Origin: Cytophagales bacterium Alg240-R148
GTDB lineage: Bacteria; Bacteroidota; Bacteroidia; Cytophagales; Cyclobacteriaceae
DNA: 64,000 nt
Assembly: GCA_900537185.1 (NCBI GenBank)
Contig: LS999830.1
Location: 235,440 to 299,439 of the forward strand
Direction of reading: 5' to 3'
Part shown: positions 26,899 through 36,317 of the stretch, piece by piece
How the letters are laid out: the number at the start of each line of letters is the position of its first letter
Position numbering within the stretch: the first letter of the stretch is position 1
The notes under the pieces: model-generated
The model's database searches: none
What the model was told of the DNA's origin: nothing
What the model saw: only the letters and a program-made list of their open reading frames with translations
Translations under genes and position numbers: made by a program

Positions 26899-27735
26899 TT
26901 ATTTAGAAATAAATTCAAAAACAACATTTTCATACTTTGACATGTTCCGGTCAGAAAACACATTGTGTGCTGTATTGTCAAAAATCACAACCTTACTTTC
27001 TTTATTAGTAGAATAATCAATGAGGGTTTTGGCTTCAGAATCAATAATTGCTGTATCCTTGTCTCCAATAAGTAAGAGTATAGAAGTATTTGAAATATTT
27101 GCTAGTGCAGCATTGATGGGTGCTTCGCTTATTTTTGGTGCATTAGGCATTCTATATTGTCTTTTGAAACTTTCACCTAGTTGATATGGTGGCGATTCTA
27201 ATATCACTTTTTCTACATTGCCAATCATGCTCGCTCCAAAAATGACAGCTCTTCCTCCATGGGAAAAACCATAGAACGTAATATCTCCATAGTTCGCAAA
27301 ATTATTTTTATAATGGTTATAAACCTCTGCAACTTCAAATGCATTTTTACTGCCAGTGCTCGCTTTGTTGCCACCACTTTCACCTCTTGCTCTTAAGTCG
27401 AGTAATAAGATAGAGTATCCATTTTTATGAAAGAGTGAAGCACGTTTAAGCATATGGCTTTTATTCATGTTAAATCCATGTACCATTAGCACAGTTCCTT
27501 TTTTTAATTCATTAGGAATGAACCATGATGCTACATTTATACTATCCATCGTTGTTACATTAAATACCTCATAATTTAAATTAATATCATTGGGCATGAC
27601 ACTCATAGTATCTAAAGAAGGTCTTCTTTTTTCAAAGCTAGATTTCATTTTACTCAAGTCCGTAGTATTTTGTGCCCAAACACTTAAAGCAAATGCAAAG
27701 CACATAATTAATGTTGTCGAAATTCTTTTCATCAT
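26899..27735 (-). CDS. Exported alpha/beta hydrolase
   Basis: A 278-residue protein with a signal peptide ending near SVWAQ (residue 22). The alpha/beta-hydrolase core shows an oxyanion segment (VLMVHGFNMNKSHM), the nucleophile elbow GFSHGGRA with the catalytic Ser, the acid in LIGDKDTAI and the His in DNTAHNVFS. It resembles FrsA/dienelactone-type serine hydrolases acting on an ester or acyl group in the periplasm. The gene is 208 bases from, and divergent to, the LytTR regulator gene, which may control it. The substrate is unknown. Confidence 0.85.
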   Translation of the reverse strand: MMKRISTTLIMCFAFALSVWAQNTTDLSKMKSSFEKRRPSLDTMSVMPNDINLNYEVFNVTTMDSINVASWFIPNELKKGTVLMVHGFNMNKSHMLKRASLFHKNGYSILLLDLRARGESGGNKASTGSKNAFEVAEVYNHYKNNFANYGDITFYGFSHGGRAVIFGASMIGNVEKVILESPPYQLGESFKRQYRMPNAPKISEAPINAALANISNTSILLLIGDKDTAIIDSEAKTLIDYSTNKESKVVIFDNTAHNVFSDRNMSKYENVVFEFISK

Positions 27736-27910
27736 TTTTTGTTTATTTTAATTAATACTAATTTCTAAGTGGTTGATTCTAAACCTTTTAATTTTGGTTC
27801 AATGTAGAGGTTTTATCTAGTAGTTTTGAAATATTGTTATGAGTGACCTACTTTTGACACCAATGAATTACAATTGTTACCAAATACATGATAATGACAT
27901 AAGATGTGTT

Positions 27911-27918
27911 TACTTTTG
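27911..27918 (+). promoter_or_regulatory. -7 box for LytTR regulator gene
   Basis: TACTTTTG fits TAnnTTTG and lies 26 bases before the putative TTG start. An identical TACTTTTG is at 27849-27856, giving a duplicated box in the divergent hydrolase/LytTR intergenic region. Confidence 0.4.
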
Positions 27919-27943
27919 GCTAGAATTTTAATAAAGCACTATT

Positions 27944-28801
27944 TTGAATTTGATAATAAAAAAAATCAAAGATCCATTTCCTTACACTCGAGGTTTCTTG
28001 CCAGAAGTTCTTTCGACTTTAAAAGTTTGCTTATTAGCAACTTTAATCTTCTTTTTTTTTAAACCTTTTGGTTTAGAAGCAGCAGCTGCATCAACTATTA
28101 TGGGTTTTGGACTAATCGTATTCTTATCTGCAATAATGAATATTTCGATTTCATTATACGTAATCAGTCCCTTTATTAATCAAGAAAAATGGTGCGTGTG
28201 GAAGGAAATTGTTAGAGCTCTTCTTTATTTAGTTATTAATATTTTTGCCATAATCCTTTTTGCAACATATAGTTTTGATATGAACCTCAATGTGCTCACC
28301 ATTTTCAAATTTATAGGTTTTACTACTTTTCTAGCAATTATACCACTTAGCATAAGAGTGGTTAGTGTTAATAATTGGTTATTAAAAAATAAACTTAAAG
28401 AAGCACAGCATTTATCTGAAACATTAAAAGATAAAAAACTTGAAATTGATGGTGTTGCAATTCAATTAAAATCAAATATTGTTAATCATATTGTTAAAAC
28501 AAATACTAAAGATCTACAATTTATTGAAGCCGAAAAAAATTATATAACTATTGTCGAGTTTAAAGGATGTGAACCAAAGAAAAGTTTATTACGCTTGTCT
28601 ATAATTAAAGCTATTGAACAAATTAAAGATGAAAACATTATTCGTTGTCATAGATCTTATGTTGTGAATCTAAATGCAGTTATTAGTGTGACTGGGAATT
28701 CTCAAGGGCTAAAATTACATTTAAACGAGAGTTTAAAATCAATTCCAGTATCTAGATCCTATAAAAAAGCCGTTTCGGAAAAATTATCATTATTAAAATA
28801 A
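27944..28801 (+). CDS. Membrane-bound LytTR-domain transcriptional regulator
   Basis: A 285-residue protein with four transmembrane helices in the first half (residues 28-145) and a LytTR DNA-binding domain at about 180-285. That domain is seen as LQFIEAEKNYITIVEF, then IIRCHRSYVVNLNAVISV and IPVSRSYKKAV. It represents the one-component membrane LytTR type without a receiver domain. No ATG is available near the conserved N-terminus (KDPFPYTRGFLPEVLSTL), so TTG at 27944 is the best guess. It is divergent from the alpha/beta hydrolase gene. Confidence 0.85.
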   Translation: MNLIIKKIKDPFPYTRGFLPEVLSTLKVCLLATLIFFFFKPFGLEAAAASTIMGFGLIVFLSAIMNISISLYVISPFINQEKWCVWKEIVRALLYLVINIFAIILFATYSFDMNLNVLTIFKFIGFTTFLAIIPLSIRVVSVNNWLLKNKLKEAQHLSETLKDKKLEIDGVAIQLKSNIVNHIVKTNTKDLQFIEAEKNYITIVEFKGCEPKKSLLRLSIIKAIEQIKDENIIRCHRSYVVNLNAVISVTGNSQGLKLHLNESLKSIPVSRSYKKAVSEKLSLLK

Positions 28802-28911
28802 TTTCAAATTCAATATAAAAACTTTGTTAAAATACAACTTTACCACTATAGGTATTTTATTAGGTCCACTTTTTTAATTAAATGCAGACATTTTAAAATA
28901 TGCTACATTAT

Positions 28912-28952
28912 GAATGAAAACAGAGTGTTGAATGAAATTAAAAACGCGGAAT
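28912..28952. repeat. Diverged partial copy of the 163-bp repeat
   Basis: GAATGAAAACAGAGTGTTG and the following GAAATTAAAAACGCGGAA match the inner part of the tandem repeat unit with about four mismatches in 40 bases. This picks up where copy four was broken at 26370, and GAATG is present at both junctions. Confidence 0.65.
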
Positions 28953-29336
28953 TAAAATATTCTCACCGCTTCGTGAGTTAAGTGTATTGTGATTTTGCTG
29001 GCATCCTTGCCCCCACCATAAGCTATTAATAATTGTTGCGTTTTTCACATAACAACATAGTACTCCATTGTTCTCTAGAAAGTAGTAAACTTTATCATAC
29101 ATAATCGAATCCCTTGTACACTCTTCTGCTGACAAAGAAATTCTTTTAATGTTAAGATCATGCATTTGTTCTTCAATTGATGCATAACATAATTCACTAG
29201 GCAGTCTTTTATTCTCACTTTTACAATTGTAGAATACCAAAGAACCATTGTTAGAAGGCTCCAGACTAAAAGCATAGTCTACAGTTGCTTTATGTAGTTT
29301 TATAAACTTTTCCTTATTAATTTTAAAATGCTCCAT
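28938..29336 (-). CDS. Small hypothetical protein
   Basis: A 132-residue product without signal peptide or membrane segment, containing seven Cys and several aromatic-acidic motifs. The 3' end overlaps the diverged repeat, so the last residues (about LIPRF) come from repeat DNA, which suggests the gene end was created by insertion. I do not recognise the family. AT-rich composition fits the surrounding accessory stretch. It could be a stand-alone immunity-type protein, but nothing specific supports that. Confidence 0.45.
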   Translation of the reverse strand: MEHFKINKEKFIKLHKATVDYAFSLEPSNNGSLVFYNCKSENKRLPSELCYASIEEQMHDLNIKRISLSAEECTRDSIMYDKVYYFLENNGVLCCYVKNATIINSLWWGQGCQQNHNTLNSRSGENILIPRF

Positions 29337-29464
29337 ACCATATTAAGCATGACAAGAAAACAAAAAGGCAATCCAAGCTGTGACTATTTTTATTGTTACT
29401 CAACAACAAGACATTTAAAAGGTTAAACTTAGTTCATTAAAGGAAGCGCTAAACTCAACCGCCC

Positions 29465-30007
29465 TCAATACAAGTGTTGGGCGATGGGTATACCTGTATA
29501 ATACTCTATTTTTTGTCTACTCTTAACATCAAATTCACGTGTTCTTTCATAAGGTGTATCATTAACAACTAATAACTTTTCATTACGTTTGTAAAGAATT
29601 GATACTTGGCGGTCATCAATATCTAATATACTTTTCGAATCTAATCTATAGGTGGATTCAGAATAATTCAATATTATCAATGAATCTCTTACCAACCATT
29701 TTCCTTTTTCATGAAATAACCCAGGCTCATACTCGAATATAATAGAATCGCTTTCCACTGGTTTCATTACAACAGTAGACAATTTGTGAAATTCACAATT
29801 AGAAAACAATAAGACTTCCACAGATCCAATTAAAATAGAAGTATCAATCTCTACAATTCCAGAATTTGGCTTTTCCCAATTAACCTTTTCAGGAATCCAA
29901 CAACCTTCTAAAGGTTCTAGCAATTCACTGTTTTGAACACAGCCTTTTTTATCACTTTTACAAGTCACTATCAAAATTACAAACAAGATATACAAAGCCT
30001 TTTTCAT
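29465..30007 (-). CDS. Lipoprotein, possible immunity partner
   Basis: The 180-residue product begins MKKALYILFVILIVTCKSDKK, a lipoprotein signal with the Cys at residue 16. I chose this ATG because a start at 30022 only adds a few residues before the signal. The mature part is acidic, beta-rich and resembles no enzyme I know. It starts 7 bases after the stop of the THGC-motif gene (the longer start would overlap it by 8 bases), so the two are coupled. A periplasmic lipoprotein directly behind a wall-targeting domain is what an immunity protein would look like. Confidence 0.6.
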   Translation of the reverse strand: MKKALYILFVILIVTCKSDKKGCVQNSELLEPLEGCWIPEKVNWEKPNSGIVEIDTSILIGSVEVLLFSNCEFHKLSTVVMKPVESDSIIFEYEPGLFHEKGKWLVRDSLIILNYSESTYRLDSKSILDIDDRQVSILYKRNEKLLVVNDTPYERTREFDVKSRQKIEYYTGIPIAQHLY

Positions 30008-30014
30008 AAGTGTC

Positions 30015-30284
30015 TTAATCAATTAATCTATATGGAATATTTACGGCAAATGGAACTTTCCCTCTAATCTTCATTCCCTTTCTAGACGACCAAAAGTAAT
30101 TAAATATTTTCTCTTTCTTATCACAAACACAGCCATGAGTTCTTCTATACCAAGCATGCTTGCCATGTAAATAATAACCACGATCCCTTTTAGGAGCATA
30201 ATCAAAATTATCGTCAACTGGAGTCATCCTTATTCTTCCGTTTCCATAATCATCATTCACACTATGTTTTGTGCCATCTGGCAT
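30015..30284 (-). CDS. L,D-transpeptidase-like (THGC) domain, probably 5'-truncated
   Basis: The 89-residue product contains GYYLHGKHAWYRRTHGCVC, which resembles the HG...(S/T)HGC active site of YkuD L,D-transpeptidases and of DUF2778/Tlde1-like toxins. The open frame continues upstream of the ATG to a stop at 30348-30350 and reads RKQKIPDNTEII, which joins smoothly to MPDGTKH. The gene therefore looks like the detached C-terminal end of a larger protein, such as the tip of a polymorphic toxin. No signal peptide is present. It is followed immediately by the lipoprotein gene. Whether it is expressed is uncertain. Confidence 0.5.
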   Translation of the reverse strand: MPDGTKHSVNDDYGNGRIRMTPVDDNFDYAPKRDRGYYLHGKHAWYRRTHGCVCDKKEKIFNYFWSSRKGMKIRGKVPFAVNIPYRLID

Positions 30285-30543
30285 AATTATTTCAGTATTA
30301 TCTGGAATCTTTTGTTTTCTGCTATTTCTTTCTGAGAAAGAGAAAAATCAAGCTCTATTAAAATCTTCAATATTGACGCTTTTCTTTAAGTAATATCAAA
30401 CTTCGCACAAACTTTCTGTAGTTTGATTTCATTCACTTTTGTGACTTTTTATACAAATTAACGGTTCGTTATATCTTTGCTTCATTAGGACTAGGGTTTT
30501 GCTTATTTCTTAAAAAAATCCCCACCCCTAAAAAATTCCCCCC

Positions 30544-33500
30544 TCACCAATCAAATGTGCCCACCTCTACCGTTTCTTTTTCATTTTTCAATTGTAGGGT
30601 GATGGATTTTTGCTTTTGGTTTTTACGACCATAATTTGTGAAAATTGTTACTTGTAAAGTGGTTGGTCCGGCAATCTTCTGGACTCTTTCATCATAGTAC
30701 TCCACTTCAATTGTATATTCTCCTTGCTGTGCATTTTTAAGGAGGTATTCTTCTGGTCCGTACCCATCCATATAATCCTCCACCATTCGACCGCCATTCA
30801 TCGTTAGCATGTTTTTGTAATAACATTTTTCTCCGTTAGGTTCAGTAACCCAAAGATCCAAGTCAGTTACTAATGTATTCCATTCTAATACCACTCTGAT
30901 ATCCAATGGCATTGGTTGGATGAATTCTTTAGAAATAACACTTAAATCAAGCTCTTTTGCATGCAAGCTGATAAGGTTGTTCATTTCACCAAGTACGGTA
31001 GAATGCATCTTTGGAAATCGCTCTTCATCATCCGACCAGTTGGTTAATAGGATTTTATTAAATAACGCCAGTGCCTTCTGATAATCTCCTTTGGCCTGGT
31101 AGGTCAAGGCCAAATCTCTCAAGGAATGTGGTTCACCTTCTCGGATTTTAGCAATTTTCTGGAACAAATAAATGCTTGCTTCCATCTCTCCCAACTGTCG
31201 GAATTTATGTGCCAACATTTTGAGCAGTTCATAATTTTCCAAATCAAGCTCGGCAAGATTAGAGAGAATGCGCAAACCTAGTGTTTGCTGCCCTTGGTTC
31301 ATAAAAAAGGAGCCTACCGACAAATAAAAGGATGGCGTATTGGCGTAAGATTTTCTAAGTTCAAGATAGGTAGTATACCGATCTGATATCGCTGCGTTTT
31401 CCAGTGTGTCTAGGTAGGGCTCGTCAGGTGACCAATCTTTAATTACAAGGGTTTGTTCAAAAAGGTTGGTAATGGAGTCTGGCAATTGAATTTCCCGCTC
31501 CAACGCATCTTTAGTTGTAATTACAATTACTCCATCCGCTGCTTGTGATCCATATAAAACTGTGGCGTTGTCTCCTTTTATAACATTCATAGAAACAATC
31601 TCTGCAGGGTTGGTACCATCGAATTCCGATTGATCCACTACCACTCCATCGATAACATAAATGGGTTTCGAACCTACTTTTACAGAGGTATTTCCTCGAA
31701 TAACTACTGCGGCATCTTTGATTTGTACGCCTGCCATCTGGCCTTGGAAGTTTGCATTTACTTCCGTTACGGAAAAGCCTAAAGATTGTTTGGATCTTTC
31801 TACTCCAATAGCAGTAACTACAACTTCACTTAATTCGGTTATATCCGAACCAAGTGCAACGTCAACAACCGCTTTGTTGCCAATGTCTAATTGTTCGGTC
31901 GTATAGCCAATAAAGCTAATGACCAATTGCTCGTGGTTGTCCATAGCGATATGAAACTCGCCATTTATATCAGTGATGGTCCCCCTTGCTGTTCCTTTAA
32001 CTATTACATTAACACCGGGCAATAGGCTTCCGTCTTCGCTCGAAGTTATTGTTCCAGTAACTATTTTATCGTACGCACCACGGTCCGTCGGTTCTACAGA
32101 AACTTGACTTGCAGTTGAGGGGTTTTCTAATGGCTCTTCTGCCCTTGTTTCTGCTTCAACTGCTGCTGTATTTGGTTCATCGTTATGTCGCTCAGTTGTT
32201 ACTTCTGTCCCACTGTTTTGGTTGCCCGAAGAATGGTTGGACCCACCTTGGTTATTTTTTGGAATGTGTGGGGTGGAATCTTTTAAATTTTGAGTCCACC
32301 ATTCTACTCTTTCCTCATATTCTTCTAGAACCGCTTCTGAAAGTTGTGAATTGGACAATGCAACCGCTTCTTTTTTAAGGGCGATCAGTTGATTGTATTT
32401 ATCTTTCAATTCATCGGGTGGTACTATGCCATATCGGACATAATCTTCTACCCTATCCAAAACAATAAGGGAAGTATGTGGTGTTACCAGACCATATTTT
32501 TTTCCGATGCGAACAATCGCTTCACTGTTGTCCAACGGATGTTCTGAAAGCGCAGCAACCTGTTTGTGCGCCCATAGACGAGAAAGGGATGCTCCATCGT
32601 ACGAGTGATCGATCCAAACTTCTTTGGTCTCTAAGATTTGACCCCCTACACCAAAATTTAAAAGTATAGCAGATTTATAGTTCTTTTTTATCCTTCCACT
32701 AACGCTAAAAGTACTGTTTGGAGGGATGTTTTGGGCTTGACTTGGAAATACTTGACTGATTTTTTCATCGTTAAAGGTTGCGCCTAAGAACCGATAGGAC
32801 TTAGAAGTTAATAATTCTTGGGCATCTTCAATGGAAGTATGGAGCAGGTTCACAAAGCTACCACCAGTGGTATTTGCTAAGTATTTTAATGTTCTTACAT
32901 CAGAAACAGCACTGGAGCATATCGTATTAACAACACTCTTTTTTGAATTGAAATCTAGAGCACCCAAATTGGTAATGCCATCCGAAAACAATAAGATTTC
33001 ATCCCACTCGAGTTGGCTAAAGTCTATCGAGTTGAAGTTGGTTCCACCATCATAAATAACATTTTTAAGCGCAGCAATGACTGGGTCAAAATTTCCGTAA
33101 ACCACTTTATGGTTGCTTTGTTTTCGCAACTTATCACTAAACTGAATTATAGTAACATCCAATTTCTCAAATCTATTAAGGTACTTTTCAAGTAGTTGGA
33201 TTTCTTTATCTAAGTCCCTGTTTTGGGCAGAACTTGAAGCGTCCCATACTATGGCAATGGCAGCAGGTTCTTTCTTCTGTAATTGCAAGACTTCGGGATT
33301 TAACAAGACGTAAAAGAAGTCTCGATCTGCTCCCTTTTCTCTATAAACCACTTCCTTTAAAGTTTTTGGAATTTCAAAGCTTAATAACCCAGATGCTTTA
33401 TGTTTTTTCGCTTTGTATTCGGCAATAAATGCCTGGTTCCATTGCTTAAATTGAAAATTGACTAAGTCGTTGTGCTTTATTTTGGGTTCGACGGTTTGTT

Positions 33501-34035
33501 TTAACACTTCCACTTTGATGTGAAAATTACCAACTTTTCCATAGTTTAAAGCGAGTTGGTATAGCGGTTGTGTTGTATATTTCAATTCTTCCTCTACCCC
33601 AACCACTATAGTTCTTGTACCCTTAGCAGGTATAGGGTAAATTCTTGCTTTGTAGTTATTGCCAGCCGTCATTTCCAATAAAGCTGGGTCAATATTTTGT
33701 CTTACAACACCTTCAAATGCCCTTCTACCTTGGTTTTTCTCCACCGCAACCCCTTCCCTAAGTTTACCACCAATATCCAATGCAAAACGGAAAACACTTT
33801 GGTTTTCTGCTAGCGGAAAGTTGAGCTCGCCCTCTAACACTCGATCGTTGGGGTTGTAGAATGTCATTTCTGTTACTGTAGTAGCAATATTGCCTACAAT
33901 TTGAACAGATACGTCCACAGTTTCAAGAACGATGGTTGCGGTATCATTTTGAATTTTGATAACCTCCAACTCTTGGGAGTAAACTGTGCTAAAACAAAAA
34001 AATAGTAGAAGTGGTATGGATCGCATCATAATCAT
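30544..34035 (-). CDS. VIT-VWA-SusC-plug-TPR-DUF2135 giant exported protein
   Basis: This 1163-residue exported protein (signal peptide ends near VYSQ) has an unusual domain order. A VIT domain fills 25-150 (VTEMTFYNPNDRVLEGEL). A VWA domain follows at 250-400 (IAIVWDASSSAQNRD). A low-complexity Asn/Ser/Glu linker lies near 590-650. Next are a carboxypeptidase-regulatory domain (LLPGVNVIVKGTARGTITD) and a TonB-receptor plug (KPIYVIDGVVVD, GSQAADGVIVITTK) without a barrel. TPR repeats run about 890-1030, and a C-terminal DUF2135-like domain begins VVLEWNTLVTDLDLWVTEPN. It is probably a periplasmic or surface scaffold. The plug may dock to SusC/TonB machinery or be a captured module. The gene is monocistronic. 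Confidence 0.85.
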   Translation of the reverse strand: MIMMRSIPLLLFFCFSTVYSQELEVIKIQNDTATIVLETVDVSVQIVGNIATTVTEMTFYNPNDRVLEGELNFPLAENQSVFRFALDIGGKLREGVAVEKNQGRRAFEGVVRQNIDPALLEMTAGNNYKARIYPIPAKGTRTIVVGVEEELKYTTQPLYQLALNYGKVGNFHIKVEVLKQTVEPKIKHNDLVNFQFKQWNQAFIAEYKAKKHKASGLLSFEIPKTLKEVVYREKGADRDFFYVLLNPEVLQLQKKEPAAIAIVWDASSSAQNRDLDKEIQLLEKYLNRFEKLDVTIIQFSDKLRKQSNHKVVYGNFDPVIAALKNVIYDGGTNFNSIDFSQLEWDEILLFSDGITNLGALDFNSKKSVVNTICSSAVSDVRTLKYLANTTGGSFVNLLHTSIEDAQELLTSKSYRFLGATFNDEKISQVFPSQAQNIPPNSTFSVSGRIKKNYKSAILLNFGVGGQILETKEVWIDHSYDGASLSRLWAHKQVAALSEHPLDNSEAIVRIGKKYGLVTPHTSLIVLDRVEDYVRYGIVPPDELKDKYNQLIALKKEAVALSNSQLSEAVLEEYEERVEWWTQNLKDSTPHIPKNNQGGSNHSSGNQNSGTEVTTERHNDEPNTAAVEAETRAEEPLENPSTASQVSVEPTDRGAYDKIVTGTITSSEDGSLLPGVNVIVKGTARGTITDINGEFHIAMDNHEQLVISFIGYTTEQLDIGNKAVVDVALGSDITELSEVVVTAIGVERSKQSLGFSVTEVNANFQGQMAGVQIKDAAVVIRGNTSVKVGSKPIYVIDGVVVDQSEFDGTNPAEIVSMNVIKGDNATVLYGSQAADGVIVITTKDALEREIQLPDSITNLFEQTLVIKDWSPDEPYLDTLENAAISDRYTTYLELRKSYANTPSFYLSVGSFFMNQGQQTLGLRILSNLAELDLENYELLKMLAHKFRQLGEMEASIYLFQKIAKIREGEPHSLRDLALTYQAKGDYQKALALFNKILLTNWSDDEERFPKMHSTVLGEMNNLISLHAKELDLSVISKEFIQPMPLDIRVVLEWNTLVTDLDLWVTEPNGEKCYYKNMLTMNGGRMVEDYMDGYGPEEYLLKNAQQGEYTIEVEYYDERVQKIAGPTTLQVTIFTNYGRKNQKQKSITLQLKNEKETVEVGTFDW

Positions 34036-34342
34036 CTTTTTTTATAGAGGATGCCATCAAGTATAGTTTTCCATAATATTTTTTTTAAAAAACGAAAATA
34101 GTGCCTTAATCGCTTCTACTAAAACGAGACAGAAGTCTTCATAAAAACCGCTCCCATTCCTTTTTTGATCAAGCCATTCCCCTCCATTTCCCATGCCCAC
34201 AAACCCCTTTATAAATTGGATTTAACTCCCCCATAATTAAGCACTTAACATTGTTAATAAGTTGTTAATCTCTATTGGTTGTTGGCAGTTTTAAAAAATG
34301 TTCAGCACTTTGGGTTTTGAAACTACGATGTACCTAATTCCT

Positions 34343-35572
34343 ATGAAGTCCTATTTTTTCCTTTTCCTGCTTTTATCGGCATTTGTCTCTTGTACAAAAG
34401 CGCAAACTGAAAAAGATCCTATTAAACAAGTTCCTTCCAAAGCAGCTATAAAAGTAATAAACGACAAATTCAAACTGCATTCTACCCTACTTGGAGAGGA
34501 AAAAGAAATATACATTTCTTTACCGCACAAGTACCAGGAACATGTGCAAAATTATCCCGTTGTGTATGTTCTAGAAGCAGAATACCTCTTTGATGCTACT
34601 AAAACCATTACCGATTATATGGCTTCTCGTAGCAAAATGCCCGAATCTATCGTAATTGGCATAGCCAATGGTGCTTATGACAAGCGCCATGAGTTCAATT
34701 ACGAACGGTGGAATGGCAAACCCGACAAAATGCTGGCATTTTTTGACCAAGAACTGATACCCTATATCGAAGAGCACTACCGTGTGAACGCACACCGGTC
34801 CATCATTGGGTTGTCCCCTACTACCGGCTTTTTATACCAATCCTTTTTAAGGCAGCCTGCAATGTTCCAAGGGTATATTGCTTTATCAGCGCACTTAGAA
34901 TGGGATAGGGTGATGGGAACAAAAATAATAGATGAAATAATGGCGAAAAATAACAACTCCAACTACCATAACACTACTTTTTATTTAGGAAGGGCTGCAA
35001 GTGATTTCCCAGATTATCCAGGTTCAAAAGAGGCTTTTGAAGAAGCGCAGCAGAAATTACAAAACTACTCACCCAAAAATGTTGCAATAAAAATAGACAT
35101 CATTAAAGACGATGAACATTATTTAATGGCATTAGCAGGAATACAAGCTGGTTTAAAGGCCATTCACCCCAATAGTTTGTGGCGGAACCCCGGGTTAACT
35201 GGCTGGCAAAAAGATCCTAACTTTGCACAAAGCTATTATAAAGCATATTACGATAAATTATCTACCCAATATGGTTTTACTATTTACCCAGTGGAAAATG
35301 CGCATGGTTATGGTTTCAGCATTACTGGGCACCTGCGTTTGGCCCAAAAATGGAAGCAACCAGAACAAGTAAAATCACTTGCTTTGCTGGGCACCTATTA
35401 TTTTCCCAACTCCGCCACCATGCGCATGGCTTTGGCGGAAACTTATAAACAAGAAGGAAAGCCAGAGTTGGCCCTGGAAGAAGGGAAAAAAGCTTTGGAA
35501 TTGGTACGGCAGTACAACATGGAGGCTTTCGATGGATTTAAGGAGCGATTTAAAGAATTGGAGAGTCACTAA
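34343..35572 (+). CDS. Exported esterase of the IroE/Fes-like alpha/beta-hydrolase type
   Basis: About 409 residues, starting MKSYFFLFLLLSAFVSCTKAQ, a signal or lipoprotein peptide. An upstream ATG at 34298 adds 15 residues before it. The esterase domain (residues 50-290) shows VYVLEAEYLFD, the nucleophile elbow IIGLSPTTGF (unusual SPTT after the Ser) and a candidate catalytic His in DDEHY. A C-terminal TPR-like region (ALAETYKQEGKPELALEEGK) ends the protein. Such proteins hydrolyse siderophore or acyl esters; context gives no substrate. Monocistronic. Confidence 0.78.
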   Translation: MKSYFFLFLLLSAFVSCTKAQTEKDPIKQVPSKAAIKVINDKFKLHSTLLGEEKEIYISLPHKYQEHVQNYPVVYVLEAEYLFDATKTITDYMASRSKMPESIVIGIANGAYDKRHEFNYERWNGKPDKMLAFFDQELIPYIEEHYRVNAHRSIIGLSPTTGFLYQSFLRQPAMFQGYIALSAHLEWDRVMGTKIIDEIMAKNNNSNYHNTTFYLGRAASDFPDYPGSKEAFEEAQQKLQNYSPKNVAIKIDIIKDDEHYLMALAGIQAGLKAIHPNSLWRNPGLTGWQKDPNFAQSYYKAYYDKLSTQYGFTIYPVENAHGYGFSITGHLRLAQKWKQPEQVKSLALLGTYYFPNSATMRMALAETYKQEGKPELALEEGKKALELVRQYNMEAFDGFKERFKELESH

Positions 35573-35776
35573 CAGATCTCGGGGTTTACCAATTATTGGA
35601 TACAAATAATTAAGGGGCAACCAGCGTTTTTCAGCAAAATACAAATTATAAATCCCATTTTTGTTTGCTTACCAAAGTGATCGAATGCCAATTTTATACC
35701 AAATGATTGTGCTATACAAGCAAAAAATCCATCAATATAGTATCTTGCGAAAGTTTTCAAAACAAAACCATTTATT

Positions 35777-36292
35777 ATGAGGCGAAAAATCCCAGAATCA
35801 ACACTACCAAAACTCAATCGTTCGCAAATGATTACTTCGCAAGGCTTGCAAAAGTTGAAGGAAGAACATGACCACTTGTGGCGAGTGGAGCGTCCTGACG
35901 TGACGGCTAAAGTGTCATGGGCCGCTAGTCTGGGAGATCGTTCTGAAAATGCCGATTACCATTACAACAAAAAGCGCCTTCGAGAAATTGATAACCGCCT
36001 TCGGTATTTGCGCAAGTGTTTAGACAACTTCAAAGTGATTGAATACCAGCCCAACCACGAGGGAAAAGTGAATTTTGGAGCTTGGATAGAAGTTAAAAAC
36101 GAAGCGAAAGGCTTTCAAAGGCGCCTGCGCATTGTAGGGTACGAAGAGCTTATTGGTAATCCGGACCACATCTCAATGGACTCCCCCATGGCCAAGGCTT
36201 TAATGAATAAAGAAGTGGGCGATGTGGCCATTGTAAAAACAAAAGTAGCCGAGTTTGAATGGAAGATTATGAAGATAGAGTATGTAAAATAA
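35777..36292 (+). CDS. greB: Transcript cleavage factor GreB
   Basis: The 171-residue protein has the GreA/GreB coiled coil (LQKLKEEHDHLWR...) with the tip motif GDRSENADYHYNKKRLRE that carries the acidic residues acting at the RNA polymerase active centre. The C-terminal FKBP-like domain follows (LRIVGYEELIG, then ISMDSPMAKALMNKEVGD). Together they rescue backtracked RNA polymerase. The YHYNKKRLREID pattern and basic N-terminal extension point to GreB rather than GreA. It stands alone upstream of the AraC regulator gene. Confidence 0.93.
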   Translation: MRRKIPESTLPKLNRSQMITSQGLQKLKEEHDHLWRVERPDVTAKVSWAASLGDRSENADYHYNKKRLREIDNRLRYLRKCLDNFKVIEYQPNHEGKVNFGAWIEVKNEAKGFQRRLRIVGYEELIGNPDHISMDSPMAKALMNKEVGDVAIVKTKVAEFEWKIMKIEYVK

Positions 36293-36317
36293 AGTAGGGG
36301 TTGATAATTAAAAACAC

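Noticed and set aside
25899-28952. Integron cassette array
   Set aside because: No integrase gene and the R-box consensus is not met; the hairpin only resembles attC in having asymmetric bulges.
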